64,000 bases of DNA from contig NZ_FOIE01000002.1 in the NCBI RefSeq assembly GCF_900111455.1, forward strand, positions 527,663 to 591,662. Reading direction: 5' to 3'. Shown here piece by piece: positions 41,605 to 51,100 of this stretch. Position 1 is the stretch's first letter. Each line of letters starts with the position of its first letter. Under the pieces are notes generated by a model. The model worked only from the letters and a program-made list of their open reading frames with translations. It made no database searches and had not been told where the DNA came from. Origin of the DNA: Geodermatophilus poikilotrophus. GTDB lineage: Bacteria > Actinomycetota > Actinomycetes > Mycobacteriales > Geodermatophilaceae. A program made the translations under genes and the position numbers.

Positions 41605-42225
41605 TCAGTTGTAGAGCAAGGACTTGCCGTCGAGATCGACGGCGGGCAGCGTCGTCCGCTCCCGCGCGTACTCCAGCAGGTGGGTCCACGGCTCGCGGTC
41701 ATCCTGCTTGAACACGAGGTGCATCGAGCGCACGACTAGCCGGCGTTGACGTTCTGCTGGTCGGCCTACGGCCGCAACGGCATGTCCGCGTCCTCGGGGC
41801 GCAGGGTGGGGCGACCGTCGTGGCGCCCTGCTCCTCCATGTGCGCCAGCAGCCGGCACACGAACTCGCTGACCAGGTCGGCCCGCAGCGTCCAGCTGTTG
41901 CGGGAGTAGCCGAACACGTAGGCCATGTTCGGCACACCGCTGATCATGACGCCGCGCCAGGTGACGCGTCCGGGGAAGTCGACCGGCTCGCCGTCGACCG
42001 TGAACGCGACCCCGCCGGAGAGGCTCAGATCGAAGCCGGTGACGACGACGTCCGCCTCGAGCTCCTCCCCCGCGGTCAGCCGGATCCCGGTCTCGGAGAA
42101 CGTCTCGATGGTGTCGGTGACCACCGACGCCGTCCCCTCGCGCAGTGCCGTGAACAGGTCCCCGTCGGGGACGACGGCGAGCCGCTGCTGCCAGGGGCGG
42201 TAGCCCGTCCGCACCTGATCCGGGC
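41605..42225 (-). pseudogene. C-terminal half of a flavin-containing (Baeyer-Villiger type) monooxygenase
   Basis: The piece begins abruptly with YRPWQQRLAVVPDGDLF and goes on with ASVVTDTIETFSETG, LEADVVVTGFDLSLSGG, GVMISGVPNMAYVFGYSRNSW and LVSEFVCRLLAHM, the C-terminal half of FMO-type monooxygenases. The T-A-T-G of the family is shortened. Beyond 41830 the frame shifts, two TAG stops follow, and a third frame carries SMHLVFKQDDREPW and KSLLYN to the original stop. The N-terminal half with the FAD and NADPH sites is missing. The intact esterase downstream may be a leftover of the same pathway. Confidence 0.78.
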
Positions 42226-42302
42226 ACCCGCGGGTGTCCGCCGGCACCCACCGGTCCCGGCGGCGTGGGTGGACCGGCTGCACCGGGGGTACCCCGGCGC
42301 CC

Positions 42303-42872
42303 ATGAGCGGGAAGTCGGCGGAGGACTACGCGGACGACTACACGGACCCGGAGCTGCGCGAGCGGCTCAAGGAGGAGATCAAGGCGGGCGACCGCGGCGG
42401 GCGACCCGGGCAGTGGAGCGCCCGCAAGAGCCAGCTGCTCACCCGCGAGTACGAGGCGCACGGCGGCGGTTACCGGCACGAGGGCGAGCGCACGGCGTCG
42501 CAGGAGCACCTGCAGGAGTGGACCGAGCAGGAGTGGCACACCGCCGACGGCGGCGACCGCGCCCGTGGACCCGACGGCACGTCGCGCTACCTCCCCGACG
42601 CCGCCTGGCAGCTGCTGAGCGACCAGGAGAAGCGGGCCACCGACCGCCGGAAGAAGAGCGGCGAGGACCAGCACGTCGCCAACACCGACGCGGCTCGGGA
42701 GGCCCGCAAGGCCGCCGAACTGGTCGACGTCGACGCGGCCGAGGCGCGCAGGCGGGTCGGGCAGATGTCCGGGGACTCCCAGCTCGACCGCGCCGAGCGG
42801 GCCGAGCGCGACCTCGGCAAGGGGCGCAAGACGGTGCTCGAGGCGATCGAGCGCCGGCGCCACCGCGACTGA
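42303..42872 (+). CDS. DUF5872-like charged protein
   Basis: A 189-residue, strongly charged cytoplasmic protein with a conserved core (LKEEIKAGDRGGRPGQWSARK, QLLTREYEAHGGGY, EWTEQEWHTADG) of the type assigned to DUF5872, then RYLPDAAWQLLSDQEKRATDRRKK and a Glu/Arg-rich helical end. It is reminiscent of plasmid- or phage-borne and general-stress-associated small proteins; function unknown. ATG 42303 lacks a binding site; a CCGGGGGTACCCCGG near-palindrome at 42283-42297 lies immediately upstream and could be part of a stress-sigma promoter. Confidence 0.72.
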   Translation: MSGKSAEDYADDYTDPELRERLKEEIKAGDRGGRPGQWSARKSQLLTREYEAHGGGYRHEGERTASQEHLQEWTEQEWHTADGGDRARGPDGTSRYLPDAAWQLLSDQEKRATDRRKKSGEDQHVANTDAAREARKAAELVDVDAAEARRRVGQMSGDSQLDRAERAERDLGKGRKTVLEAIERRRHRD

Positions 42873-42902
42873 CCCGGCGAGGGCGCCCGCTGCAGACGAC
42901 GG

Positions 42903-42944
42903 CACGAGAGCGGGGTCCCGGTGCCCCCCGACCCCGCTCTCGTG
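42903..42944 (+). terminator. 15-bp perfect hairpin terminator
   Basis: CACGAGAGCGGGGTC (42903-42917) pairs perfectly with 42930-42944 around a 12-base loop. It follows the DUF5872-like gene by 30 bases and precedes lutA. Confidence 0.8.
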
Positions 42945-43070
42945 GGGTATGACGACATCGACGTCGCCGCCGCTGCCGGCCACGGCAGGACTCTGCGGGC
43001 AGGCGGCGGAGCGGCGGGACGAGTCGAGCACGGTGCGCCGCGACGTCGCGGCCGACCGGGAGGGAGCGGC

Positions 43071-43844
43071 ATGAGGGTGGCGCTGTTCGCCACGTGTCTG
43101 GTGGACACGGTGGCGCCGCAGGTCGCGATGGCCACGGCGAGGCTGCTCGAGCGGCTGGGCCACGAGGTCGTCGTCCCGGCGGGACAGGCCTGCTGCGGGC
43201 AGATGCACGTCAACACCGGCTACCGGCGCGAGGCGGTGCCGATCGTGGCCAACCACGTGCGGGCCTTCGCCGGCGCCGAGGCGGTCGTGTCGCCGTCCGG
43301 GTCGTGCGTGGCCTCGATCCACCACCAACAGGCCATGGTGCTGCGCCGGGCCGGCGAGGAGGAGCTCGCCGCCGAGGCCGAGGCGCTGGCCGGGCGGACC
43401 TACGAGCTCTCGCAGTTCCTCGTCGACGTCCTCGGGGTGACCGACGTCGGCGCCTACTACCCGCACCGGGTCACCTACCACCCGACCTGCCACTCGCTGC
43501 GGCTGCTCAGGGTGGGCGACCGGCCGCTGCAGCTGCTCCGGGCCGTCCGCGGGCTGACGCTCGTCGAGCTGCCGGCCGCCGAGCAGTGCTGCGGCTTCGG
43601 CGGCACCTTCTCGCTGAAGAACGCCGACACCTCGACGGCGATGCTGACCGACAAGATGGCCAACGTGCTGTCCACCCACGCGGAGGTGTGCACCGCCGGT
43701 GACGCCTCCTGCCTCATGCACATCGGCGGTGGGCTCTCCCGGCTGCGGTCGGGGACGCGCACCGTGCACCTGGCCGAGATCCTGGCCTCGACGGAGGACG
43801 CCGTGAGCCCGCAGCAGACCACCCGACCGGCGGTGTCGGCATGA
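43071..43844 (+). CDS. lutA: L-lactate utilisation protein A (Fe-S, CCG domains)
   Basis: A 257-residue protein with two CCG/cysteine-rich domains: FATCLVDTVAP and GQACCGQM, then YHPTCHSL and AAEQCCGFGGTFSLKN. It is the LutA/LldE subunit of the three-part L-lactate dehydrogenase that feeds electrons to the quinone pool. ATG 43071 follows GGGAGGGA. Its stop overlaps lutB by four bases (ATGA). No lactate permease or LutR-type regulator was seen in the window. Confidence 0.92.
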   Translation: MRVALFATCLVDTVAPQVAMATARLLERLGHEVVVPAGQACCGQMHVNTGYRREAVPIVANHVRAFAGAEAVVSPSGSCVASIHHQQAMVLRRAGEEELAAEAEALAGRTYELSQFLVDVLGVTDVGAYYPHRVTYHPTCHSLRLLRVGDRPLQLLRAVRGLTLVELPAAEQCCGFGGTFSLKNADTSTAMLTDKMANVLSTHAEVCTAGDASCLMHIGGGLSRLRSGTRTVHLAEILASTEDAVSPQQTTRPAVSA

Positions 43845-45385
43845 CCACCACCCCCCAGGACCTGCACACCGACCAGACCTCCCTGGCCCCGGGAGCGCCC
43901 CGGTCCGGGACGACGTTCCTCGGCCTGCCCACCGCACCCCGCGGGGTCGGCCACCTGCGCGGCGACCGTTCCTTCCCGGAGGCCGCCCGCGACGCGCTGC
44001 GCGACGGCCAGCTGCGGGCCAACCTCGGGCACGCGACGAGCACCATCCGCGCCAAGCGGGCCAAGGTCGTCGGCGAGGTGCCCGACTGGGAGCAGCTGCG
44101 CCAGGCCGGCAAGGCCCTGAAGACCGCCACCATGGCGCGGCTCGACGAGCTGCTGGTGCAGCTCGAGGAGCAGGTCACCGCCCGCGGCGGCACGGTGCAC
44201 TGGGCCCGTGACGCCGACGAGGCCAACGCGATCGTCACCCGGCTGGTGCAGGCCACCGGCGCCGACGAGGTGGTCAAGGTCAAGTCGATGGCCACCCAGG
44301 AGATCGGCCTCAACGAGGCGCTCGAGGACGCCGGCATCACGGCGCACGAGACCGACCTCGCCGAGCTGATCGTGCAGCTCGGGGACGACGCGCCCAGCCA
44401 CATCCTGGTGCCGGCGATCCACAAGAACCGCGCCGAGATCCGGGAGATCTTCCTGCGCACCATGCCGCAGTTCCAGGGCCCCGACGCCGACCGCGAGCTC
44501 CCCGACGAGCCGCGCCGGCTGGCCATGGCCGCCCGCACCCACCTGCGCGAGCGGTTCCTGCGCGCCCGGGTGGCCATCAGCGGCGCCAACTTCGCCGTCG
44601 CCGAGACCGGCACCCTCGCCGTCGTCGAGAGCGAGGGCAACGGCCGGATGTGCCTGACCCTGCCGCAGACGCTGATCACCGTCATGGGCATCGAGAAGCT
44701 GGTGCCGACCTGGCGCGACCTCGAGGTGTTCCTGCAGCTGCTGCCCCGTTCCTCCACCGGGGAGCGGATGAACCCGTACACGTCGATGTGGACCGGCGTC
44801 ACGCCCGGCGACGGCCCGCAGGAGTTCCACCTGGTGCTGCTCGACAACGGGCGGACGGCGGTGCTCGCCGACGAGGTGGGCCGCGAGGCGCTGCACTGCA
44901 TCCGCTGCTCGGCCTGCCTCAACGTCTGCCCGGTGTACGAGCGCACCGGCGGGCACTCCTACGGCTCGGTGTACCCGGGCCCGATCGGCGCCGTCCTCTC
45001 CCCGCAGCTGACCGGGGTCGAGGACAACGCCTCGCTGCCGTACGCCTCGTCGCTGTGCGGCGCCTGCTACGACGCGTGCCCGGTGGCGATCGACATCCCC
45101 TCGATCCTGGTGCACCTGCGCGCCGAGCACGTCGAGGCGCAGGAGAGGACGACCCCCGAGGCGGCCACATTCAGGGCGCTGGCCACGGCGATGTCGCACC
45201 CGTGGCTGTGGCGACTGACCCAGCGGGCCGCGGGCCTGGGCCGGTTCCTCGCCCGCGGGAAGCCGACGATGCCGCCGGTGCTGCCACCACCGGCCTCGAG
45301 CTGGACGCGGAGCCGCGACCTGCCCACCCCGCCACGGGAGACCTTCACCCAGGCCTGGGCGCGGGAGCACGGAGGCCGGTCGTGA
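43841..45385 (+). CDS. lutB: L-lactate utilisation protein B (Fe-S)
   Basis: A 514-residue protein with an N-terminal LUD domain (VKVKSMATQEIGLNEALE, AETGTLAVVESEGNGRM) and two [4Fe-4S] motifs, CIRCSACLNVCPVY and CGACYDACPVAIDIP, followed by a LutB C-terminal segment with LPTPPRETF. It receives electrons from LutA/C and passes them on. ATGA overlap with lutA and GTGA overlap with lutC make this a tightly coupled operon. Confidence 0.92.
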   Translation: MTTTPQDLHTDQTSLAPGAPRSGTTFLGLPTAPRGVGHLRGDRSFPEAARDALRDGQLRANLGHATSTIRAKRAKVVGEVPDWEQLRQAGKALKTATMARLDELLVQLEEQVTARGGTVHWARDADEANAIVTRLVQATGADEVVKVKSMATQEIGLNEALEDAGITAHETDLAELIVQLGDDAPSHILVPAIHKNRAEIREIFLRTMPQFQGPDADRELPDEPRRLAMAARTHLRERFLRARVAISGANFAVAETGTLAVVESEGNGRMCLTLPQTLITVMGIEKLVPTWRDLEVFLQLLPRSSTGERMNPYTSMWTGVTPGDGPQEFHLVLLDNGRTAVLADEVGREALHCIRCSACLNVCPVYERTGGHSYGSVYPGPIGAVLSPQLTGVEDNASLPYASSLCGACYDACPVAIDIPSILVHLRAEHVEAQERTTPEAATFRALATAMSHPWLWRLTQRAAGLGRFLARGKPTMPPVLPPPASSWTRSRDLPTPPRETFTQAWAREHGGRS

Positions 45386-46008
45386 CCACCGCCCGCGAGG
45401 AGGTGCTCGGCCGGATCCGCACCGCGCTGGGCGAGCACCGGCCGGAGGTGGTGGTCCCCCGCGACTACCGCACCACCGACGACCGCCCGGCCGAGCAGCT
45501 CCTCGACGTCCTCGTCGACCGGCTCGAGGACTACAAGGCCTCCGTGCTGCGCTGTGGACCGGAGCAGATCGGGGCCACCGTGGCCGCCGCCCTCGACACC
45601 GGGCTGGGCGCCGGCTGGGACCCCGGCTCCGTCGTCGTCGCCCCCGGGGTGCCGACCGGCTGGCGGCCGGACGGCGCCCGCGAGGACGACGGCCGCCCCG
45701 CTGTCGAGCTGGCCGCGTTCGCCGCGACGCTGACCGGGATCGCGGTGGCGATCGGGGAGACCGGCACGCTGGTCCTGGACGGCGGCCCGCTGTCCGGCCG
45801 GCGGGCGATCTCGCTGCTGCCCGACTGCCTGGTCTGCGTGGTCGAGGCCGGGCAGGTCGTCGGCGGCGTCCCGGAGGCGCTGCCGCGGCTGGACCCGAAC
45901 GCCCCGCTGACGATGGTCAGCGGCCCGTCCGCGACCAGCGACATCGAGCTGCAGCGGGTCGAGGGCGTGCACGGCCCGCGTACGCTGGTCGTGGTGCTGG
46001 TCGCCTGA
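45382..46008 (+). CDS. lutC: L-lactate utilisation protein C (LUD domain)
   Basis: A 208-residue LUD-domain protein: REEVLGRIRTALG, then ETGTLVLDGGPLSGRRAISLLPD and MVSGPSATSDIELQRVEGVHGP. It is the third subunit of the LutABC complex. GTG 45382 overlaps the lutB stop. The operon is convergent with the PASTA kinase, six bases between stops. Confidence 0.9.
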   Translation: MTTAREEVLGRIRTALGEHRPEVVVPRDYRTTDDRPAEQLLDVLVDRLEDYKASVLRCGPEQIGATVAAALDTGLGAGWDPGSVVVAPGVPTGWRPDGAREDDGRPAVELAAFAATLTGIAVAIGETGTLVLDGGPLSGRRAISLLPDCLVCVVEAGQVVGGVPEALPRLDPNAPLTMVSGPSATSDIELQRVEGVHGPRTLVVVLVA

Positions 46009-46014
46009 CGCCGG

Positions 46015-47853
46015 TCAGCTGGTCGGGCCGGCGCTCGACGAGCCGGCGCCGGTCGACTCCGGGACCGTGCTGTCGCCGGCGCCGTCCCCGGCCGCCGGAC
46101 CGTTCCCGGGCGAGCTGCTCGGCGTGCCGGTGTCCGCGCCCGGCTCGGTCTCCGACGAGGTGCTCGGCGTAGCGGTGTCCGTGCTGTCGTCGGTGGGCGC
46201 GGGCTCCTCCGGGGGCAGCGGTGCCTCGCTGCTGTCCGTCGGCGAGGTCGGCTCCGATGACGGCTCCGATGACGGCTCGGGCGCTGTCGTGGTGGTGTTC
46301 CCGGACGGCGGAGCCGGCGTCTCCGCCGACGTGGACCCCTCCGCCGGAGCAGGGTCCTCCGTCGAGGAGGACTCCCCCGCCGGGGCGGAGCTCTCCGCCG
46401 GAGCGGCGTCCTCGGCCGGGGCGGGGTCCTGGGCGGGAGGTGCGTCCTCAGGGGTCGTCACCGGTGCGTCCCCGGCGGGCGCGGGCTCCTCTTCGGGGGC
46501 GGTGGGCGGCGCCGCCACGAGGACCTCCACCCGGTCCCCCGGCCGGATCTCGGTGCCGGCCGGGTCGAGCGCGGTGACGGTGCCCGGCGTGGCGCCCGGG
46601 TCGACCTGCGCCTGCTGGCCCACGGTCAGCCCCAGCCCGGTCAGCTCGGCGGCGACCTCCTCGACCGGACGCCCCACGTACTCCGCGGCGGTCAGCACGA
46701 GACCCGGGTCCACCGACGACGGCGCGACGGCCGACGACGGCGCGACAGCCGACGGCGGCGCGACAGCCGTCGACGGCGCGACAGCCGTGCTGTCGTCGTC
46801 GCCGAGCCCACCGACCAGCGCGACCACGCCGCCGCCGAGCAGCAGGACCGCGAGCACGGCCAGCACCAGCAGCAGCGGCCGGCGGCGGGAGCCGCGGTCG
46901 TCGTCGTGGGGACGCGGCGGCGCGCCGGCCGCCACCCTGTGCGCCGCCGGTGGTGTGGCCGCGGCGACGGCGGCCGGGGCGATCGGCCGGGTCGGCGGCG
47001 CGGTGCCGGACGGGCCGTGGACGGTCTCCTCGATGGCGTGCAGGAACGCGTCGCCGTCGGGCAGGCGCTGCTGCGGGTCCTTGGCCAGCGCGGCGTCGAT
47101 GAGGTGCCGGACGTCGGATGGGACCTCGTCGGGCAGCGGGTCGGGGTCCTCGTACACGTGCTTGAGCGCCACGTTCACCGGGTTGGTGCCGGCGAAGGCG
47201 GCGTGTCCGGTCAGCGACTCGTAGCCGACCAGGCCGAGCGCGTAGACGTCGCTGGCCGGGCTGACCCGCTCCCCGGCGGCCTGCTCGGGCGACATGTACT
47301 GCGGGGTGCCGATGACCTGGCCGGTGCCGGTCAGCGGCACGCTCCCGGCCGAGCAGGCGATGCCGAAGTCGGTGAGCTTCACGCTGCCGTCGGAGCGGAC
47401 CAGGATGTTGCCGGGTTTGACGTCACGGTGGACGACGCCGGCGCGGTGCGCCTCCGCCAGCCCGGCGGCGGCCTGGGACAGCACCGAGAGGGCGGCATCG
47501 GGGTCCAGCGGCCCCTCCTCGGCGAGCAGCGTCGACAGCGGCGCGCCGTCGACCAGCTCCATCACGAGGAAGGCGACGTTCTCGCCGGTGTCCTCCGCCG
47601 TCGCCTCCCCGTAGTCGAGGACGGTGGCGATGTTCGGGTGGCTCAGGGCCGCGGTGTGCCGGGCCTCGGCGCGGAACCGGGCGAGGAAGGTCTGGTCGTC
47701 GGCGTACTCGCTGCGCAGCACCTTCACCGCGACCGGCCGGTTCAGCATCGTGTCCCGACCGCGCCAGACCTGCCCCATCCCGCCCGTGGCGATGAGCTGC
47801 TGCAGTTCGTAGCGGCCGCTCAGGGTCTGTCGTCCCCCGTCGGCCGTGGTCAC
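46015..47853 (-). CDS. Membrane Ser/Thr protein kinase with one PASTA domain
   Basis: A 612-residue PknB-like kinase. Residues about 14-275 hold the glycine loop IATGGMGQVWRG, catalytic K44 in VAVKVL, VVHRDVKPGNIL, TDFGIA and a GTPQYMSPEQ activation segment. One membrane helix (LLLVLAVLAVLLLGGGVVAL) sits near residue 360. Outside lie a TAVAPS-type hexapeptide repeat, a single PASTA domain (LTAAEYVGRPVEEVAAELTG) and about 150 residues of Ser/Thr/Pro/Glu-rich tail. PknB homologues sense muropeptides through three to four PASTA domains, so one plus a long tail is reduced. GTG 47853 is preceded by a purine-rich run. Confidence 0.87.
   Translation of the reverse strand: MTTADGGRQTLSGRYELQQLIATGGMGQVWRGRDTMLNRPVAVKVLRSEYADDQTFLARFRAEARHTAALSHPNIATVLDYGEATAEDTGENVAFLVMELVDGAPLSTLLAEEGPLDPDAALSVLSQAAAGLAEAHRAGVVHRDVKPGNILVRSDGSVKLTDFGIACSAGSVPLTGTGQVIGTPQYMSPEQAAGERVSPASDVYALGLVGYESLTGHAAFAGTNPVNVALKHVYEDPDPLPDEVPSDVRHLIDAALAKDPQQRLPDGDAFLHAIEETVHGPSGTAPPTRPIAPAAVAAATPPAAHRVAAGAPPRPHDDDRGSRRRPLLLVLAVLAVLLLGGGVVALVGGLGDDDSTAVAPSTAVAPPSAVAPSSAVAPSSVDPGLVLTAAEYVGRPVEEVAAELTGLGLTVGQQAQVDPGATPGTVTALDPAGTEIRPGDRVEVLVAAPPTAPEEEPAPAGDAPVTTPEDAPPAQDPAPAEDAAPAESSAPAGESSSTEDPAPAEGSTSAETPAPPSGNTTTTAPEPSSEPSSEPTSPTDSSEAPLPPEEPAPTDDSTDTATPSTSSETEPGADTGTPSSSPGNGPAAGDGAGDSTVPESTGAGSSSAGPTS
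46715..46786. repeat. Four tandem 18-bp coding repeats in the kinase gene
   Basis: Units 46715-46732, 46733-46750, 46751-46768 and 46769-46786 differ at few bases each. They encode TAVAPS-type hexapeptides between the membrane helix and the PASTA domain, likely a variable-length spacer. Confidence 0.85.
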
Positions 47854-48182
47854 ACCGCGCTCCGTCCCGTGCTGCTGCCTGGCTCCCGCCCCCTCCCGGC
47901 GGCCCCGGAGGGCCGGGCCGCGGCGGTCCACGCTGCGCGTGCGGACCGGTCGGGCGCGCACGGCTGCGCTCTGCCTGCCTGCCCAACCCCGGACCGAACT
48001 GAACGACCGGGTCCGCCCGGACCGCGACACCCGGGCCGGCACTCACACACCGTCGCGGCCGGGCGACGCGGCGCCGCGGTGGGCGTCCCGGTTCTCGGAG
48101 CCTGCGAGGGTGGGGAGGAGAGGCGGCCCCCGGCAGGGTCCCGCCGCGCGCCTGCGAGTAGCGGGGGCAGGGGGGTCCGCTT
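47854..48182. other. 329-base spacer between pyc and the kinase
   Basis: No gene seen. It must hold the kinase promoter and the end of the pyc transcript. The right part contains repeat A copy 2. Confidence 0.4.
48134..48178. repeat. Dispersed intergenic repeat A, copy 2
   Basis: Ungapped match to 36715-36759 at 37 of 45 bases. It ends five bases before the pyc stop codon at 48183, so it may act at the 3' end of the pyc transcript. Confidence 0.65.
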
Positions 48183-51100
48183 TCAGGACAGGACGACCAG
48201 CAGGTCACCGCCCTCCACCTGCTGGACGCCGCTGATGGCCAGCCGCTTGACCGTGCCGGCGACCGGCGCGGTGATCGAGGCCTCCATCTTCATCGCCTCG
48301 ATCGTGGCGATCGGCTGCCCGGCCTCGACGGTGTCGCCCTCGCCGACCTGCAGGGTGACCACGCCGGCGAACGGTGCGGCGACCTGGCCGGGGTCGCTGC
48401 GGTCGGCCTTCTCGGCGGCCTTGACCTGTGCGTCGACCGAGCGGTCGCGCACCGAGACCGGTCGCAGCTGGCCGTTGAGGGTGCACATGACCGTGCGCAT
48501 GCCGCGCTCGTCGGCGTCGGAGACGGCCTCCACCCCCACGAGCAGGGTGACCCCGGGCTCCAGGTCGACGGCGTGCTCGTCGCCGGGGCGCAGCCCGTAG
48601 AGGAACTCCTTGGTCGGCAGCACCGAGACGTCGCCGTAGGAGTCGACGTGCGCCTCGTACTCGCGCGTGGGTCCCGGGAAGAGCAACCGGTTGAGGGTCT
48701 GCCGGGGCTGCTCGGCCAGCCCGCGCTCGTCCTCCGCCGACAGCTCCGCCGGCGGCTCGGCCGGACGGCGGCCCTCCAGCGCACGGCTGCGGAACGGCTC
48801 GGGCCAGCCGCCGGGCGGGTCGCCCAGCTCGCCGCGCAGGAAGCCGATCACCGAGTCGGGCAGGTCGTACTTCCCGGGTTCGGCGGCGAAGTCCTCGACG
48901 GTGACGCCGGAACCGACGAGCTGCAGCGCCAGGTCCCCGACCACCTTGGACGACGGGGTGACCTTGACCAGCCGGCCCAGCAGCCGGTCGGCCGCCGCGT
49001 AGGCGTCCTCGACCTCCTCGAACCGCTGCCCCAGTCCCAGCGCGATTGCCTGCTGGCGCAGGTTGGACAGCTGCCCGCCGGGGATCTCGTGCCGGTAGAC
49101 CCGTCCCGTGGGCGCGGCCAGGCCGGACTCGAACGGCGCGTAGACCCGTCGGACGGCCTCCCAGTACGGCTCCAGGTCGTTGACCGCGCCGAGGTCCAGG
49201 CCGGTGGCCCGCTCGGTGGCATCGGTGGCCGCGACGATCGCCGACAGCGGCGGCTGGCTCGTGGTGCCGGCCATGGAGGCGACCGCGCCGTCCACGGCGT
49301 CGACCCCGGCGTTCCAGGCCGCCAGCAGCGTGGCGAGCTGGCCGCCTGCGGTGTCGTGGGTGTGCAGGTGCACCGGCAGGTCGAAGCGCTCGCGCAGGGC
49401 GGTCACCAGCGTCGCGGCCGCCGGTGGGCGCAGCAGGCCGGCCATGTCCTTGATCGCCAGCACGTGCGCGCCGGCGTCGACGATCTGCTCGGCCAGCCGC
49501 AGGTAGTAGTCCAGCGTGTAGAGGTCCTCGCCGGGGTCGGAGAGGTCGCCGGTGTAGCACAGCGCCACCTCGGCGACCGCCGTCCCGGTCTCCCGGACCG
49601 CGTCGATCGCCGGGCGCATCTGGGCGACGTCGTTGAGCGCGTCGAACACCCGGAAGACGTCGATGCCGGTGGCGGCGGCCTCGCGGACGAAGGCGTCGGT
49701 GACCGCCTCGGGGTAGGGCGTGTAGCCGACGGTGTTGCGGCCGCGCAGCAGCATCTGCAGGCAGAGGTTGGGCACGGCCTCGCGCAGCGCGGCCAGCCGG
49801 TCCCACGGGTCCTCGTGCAGGAAGCGCAGGGCGACGTCGTAGGTGGCCCCGCCCCAGGCCTCCAGGCTGAACAGCTGCGGGACGGTGCGCGCCACGTGCC
49901 CGGCGACGGCAAGCAGGTCCTTGGTGCGCACCCGGGTGGCCAGCAGCGACTGGTGGGCGTCGCGGAAGGTGGTGTCGGTGACCGCCAGCGCGGTCTGCGC
50001 GCGCAGCTCGGCGGCGAAGGCCTCCGGGCCGGTGGCGAGCAGCCGCTGGCGGGAGCCGTCGGGCGGCGGCGTGCGCAGGTCGAGGTGCGGCAGCTTCTGG
50101 ACCGGGTCGACCAGGTGCGGGCGCTCCCCGTGCGGCCGGTTCACCGTGACGTCGGCCAGGTAGGTGAGCAGTCGGGTGCCGCGGTCCGCGGAGCTCCGGG
50201 CGGTGAGCAACTGGGGACGCTGCTCGATGAAGGAGGTGGTGACCCGCCCGGCCTGGAAGTCCGGGTCGTCGAGCAGCGCCTGCAGGAACGGGATGTTCGT
50301 GGCCACGCCGCGGATGCGGAACTCGGCGACCGCCCGGCGCGCCCGGGCCACCGCGATGCCGAAGTCCCGGCCGCGGCAGGTCAGCTTCACCAGCATCGAG
50401 TCGAAGTGCGCGCCGACCTCCGCGCCCAGCGCCGAGCCGCCGTCCAGCCGGATGCCGGCGCCGCCCGGGGAGCGGTAGGCGGTGATCCGGCCGGTGTCCG
50501 GGCGGAAGCCGTTGGCCGGGTCCTCGGTGGTGATCCGGCACTGCAGCGCGGCACCCCGCAGCCGGATGGTGTCCTGCGACAGGCCCAGGTCGGCGAGGGT
50601 CTCCCCCGAGGCGATGCGCAGCTGGCTCTGCACCAGGTCGACGTCGGTGACCTCCTCGGTGACCGTGTGCTCGACCTGGATCCGCGGGTTCATCTCGATG
50701 AAGACGTGCCGGCCCTCCCGGTCGAGGAGGAACTCCACCGTGCCGGCGTTGACGTAGCCGATGGCCCGGGCGAAGGCGACGGCGTCGGCGCAGATCCGCT
50801 CGCGCAGCGCGGGGTCCAGGTTCGGCGCCGGGGCGAGCTCGACGACCTTCTGGTGCCGGCGCTGCACCGAGCAGTCCCGCTCGAACAGGTGCACCACGTT
50901 CCCCTGCCCGTCGGCCAGGATCTGCACCTCGATGTGCCGGGGCTCCACGACCGCCTGCTCGAGGAAGACCGTCGCGTCGCCGAACGCCGACTCCGCCTCC
51001 CGCATCGCCGCCTGCACCGCGCCGGCCAGCTCCGCCGGGTCCTCCACCCGGCGCATGCCGCGCCCGCCGCCGCCGGCCACCGCCTTGACGAACACCGGGA

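Noticed and set aside
38160-41711. 1183-codon plus-strand frame over ilvA and the esterase
   Set aside because: Antisense to two motif-complete minus-strand genes, with no recognisable protein features.
42283-42297. Operator palindrome before the DUF5872-like gene
   Set aside because: CCGGGGGTACCCCGG is only nearly palindromic and very GC-rich; it may be part of a stress promoter but evidence is too thin to list as a site.
46715-46786. Short tandem repeats as a possible CRISPR or iteron array
   Set aside because: They lie inside the kinase reading frame with an 18-base period and no spacers; they code for TAVAPS units.
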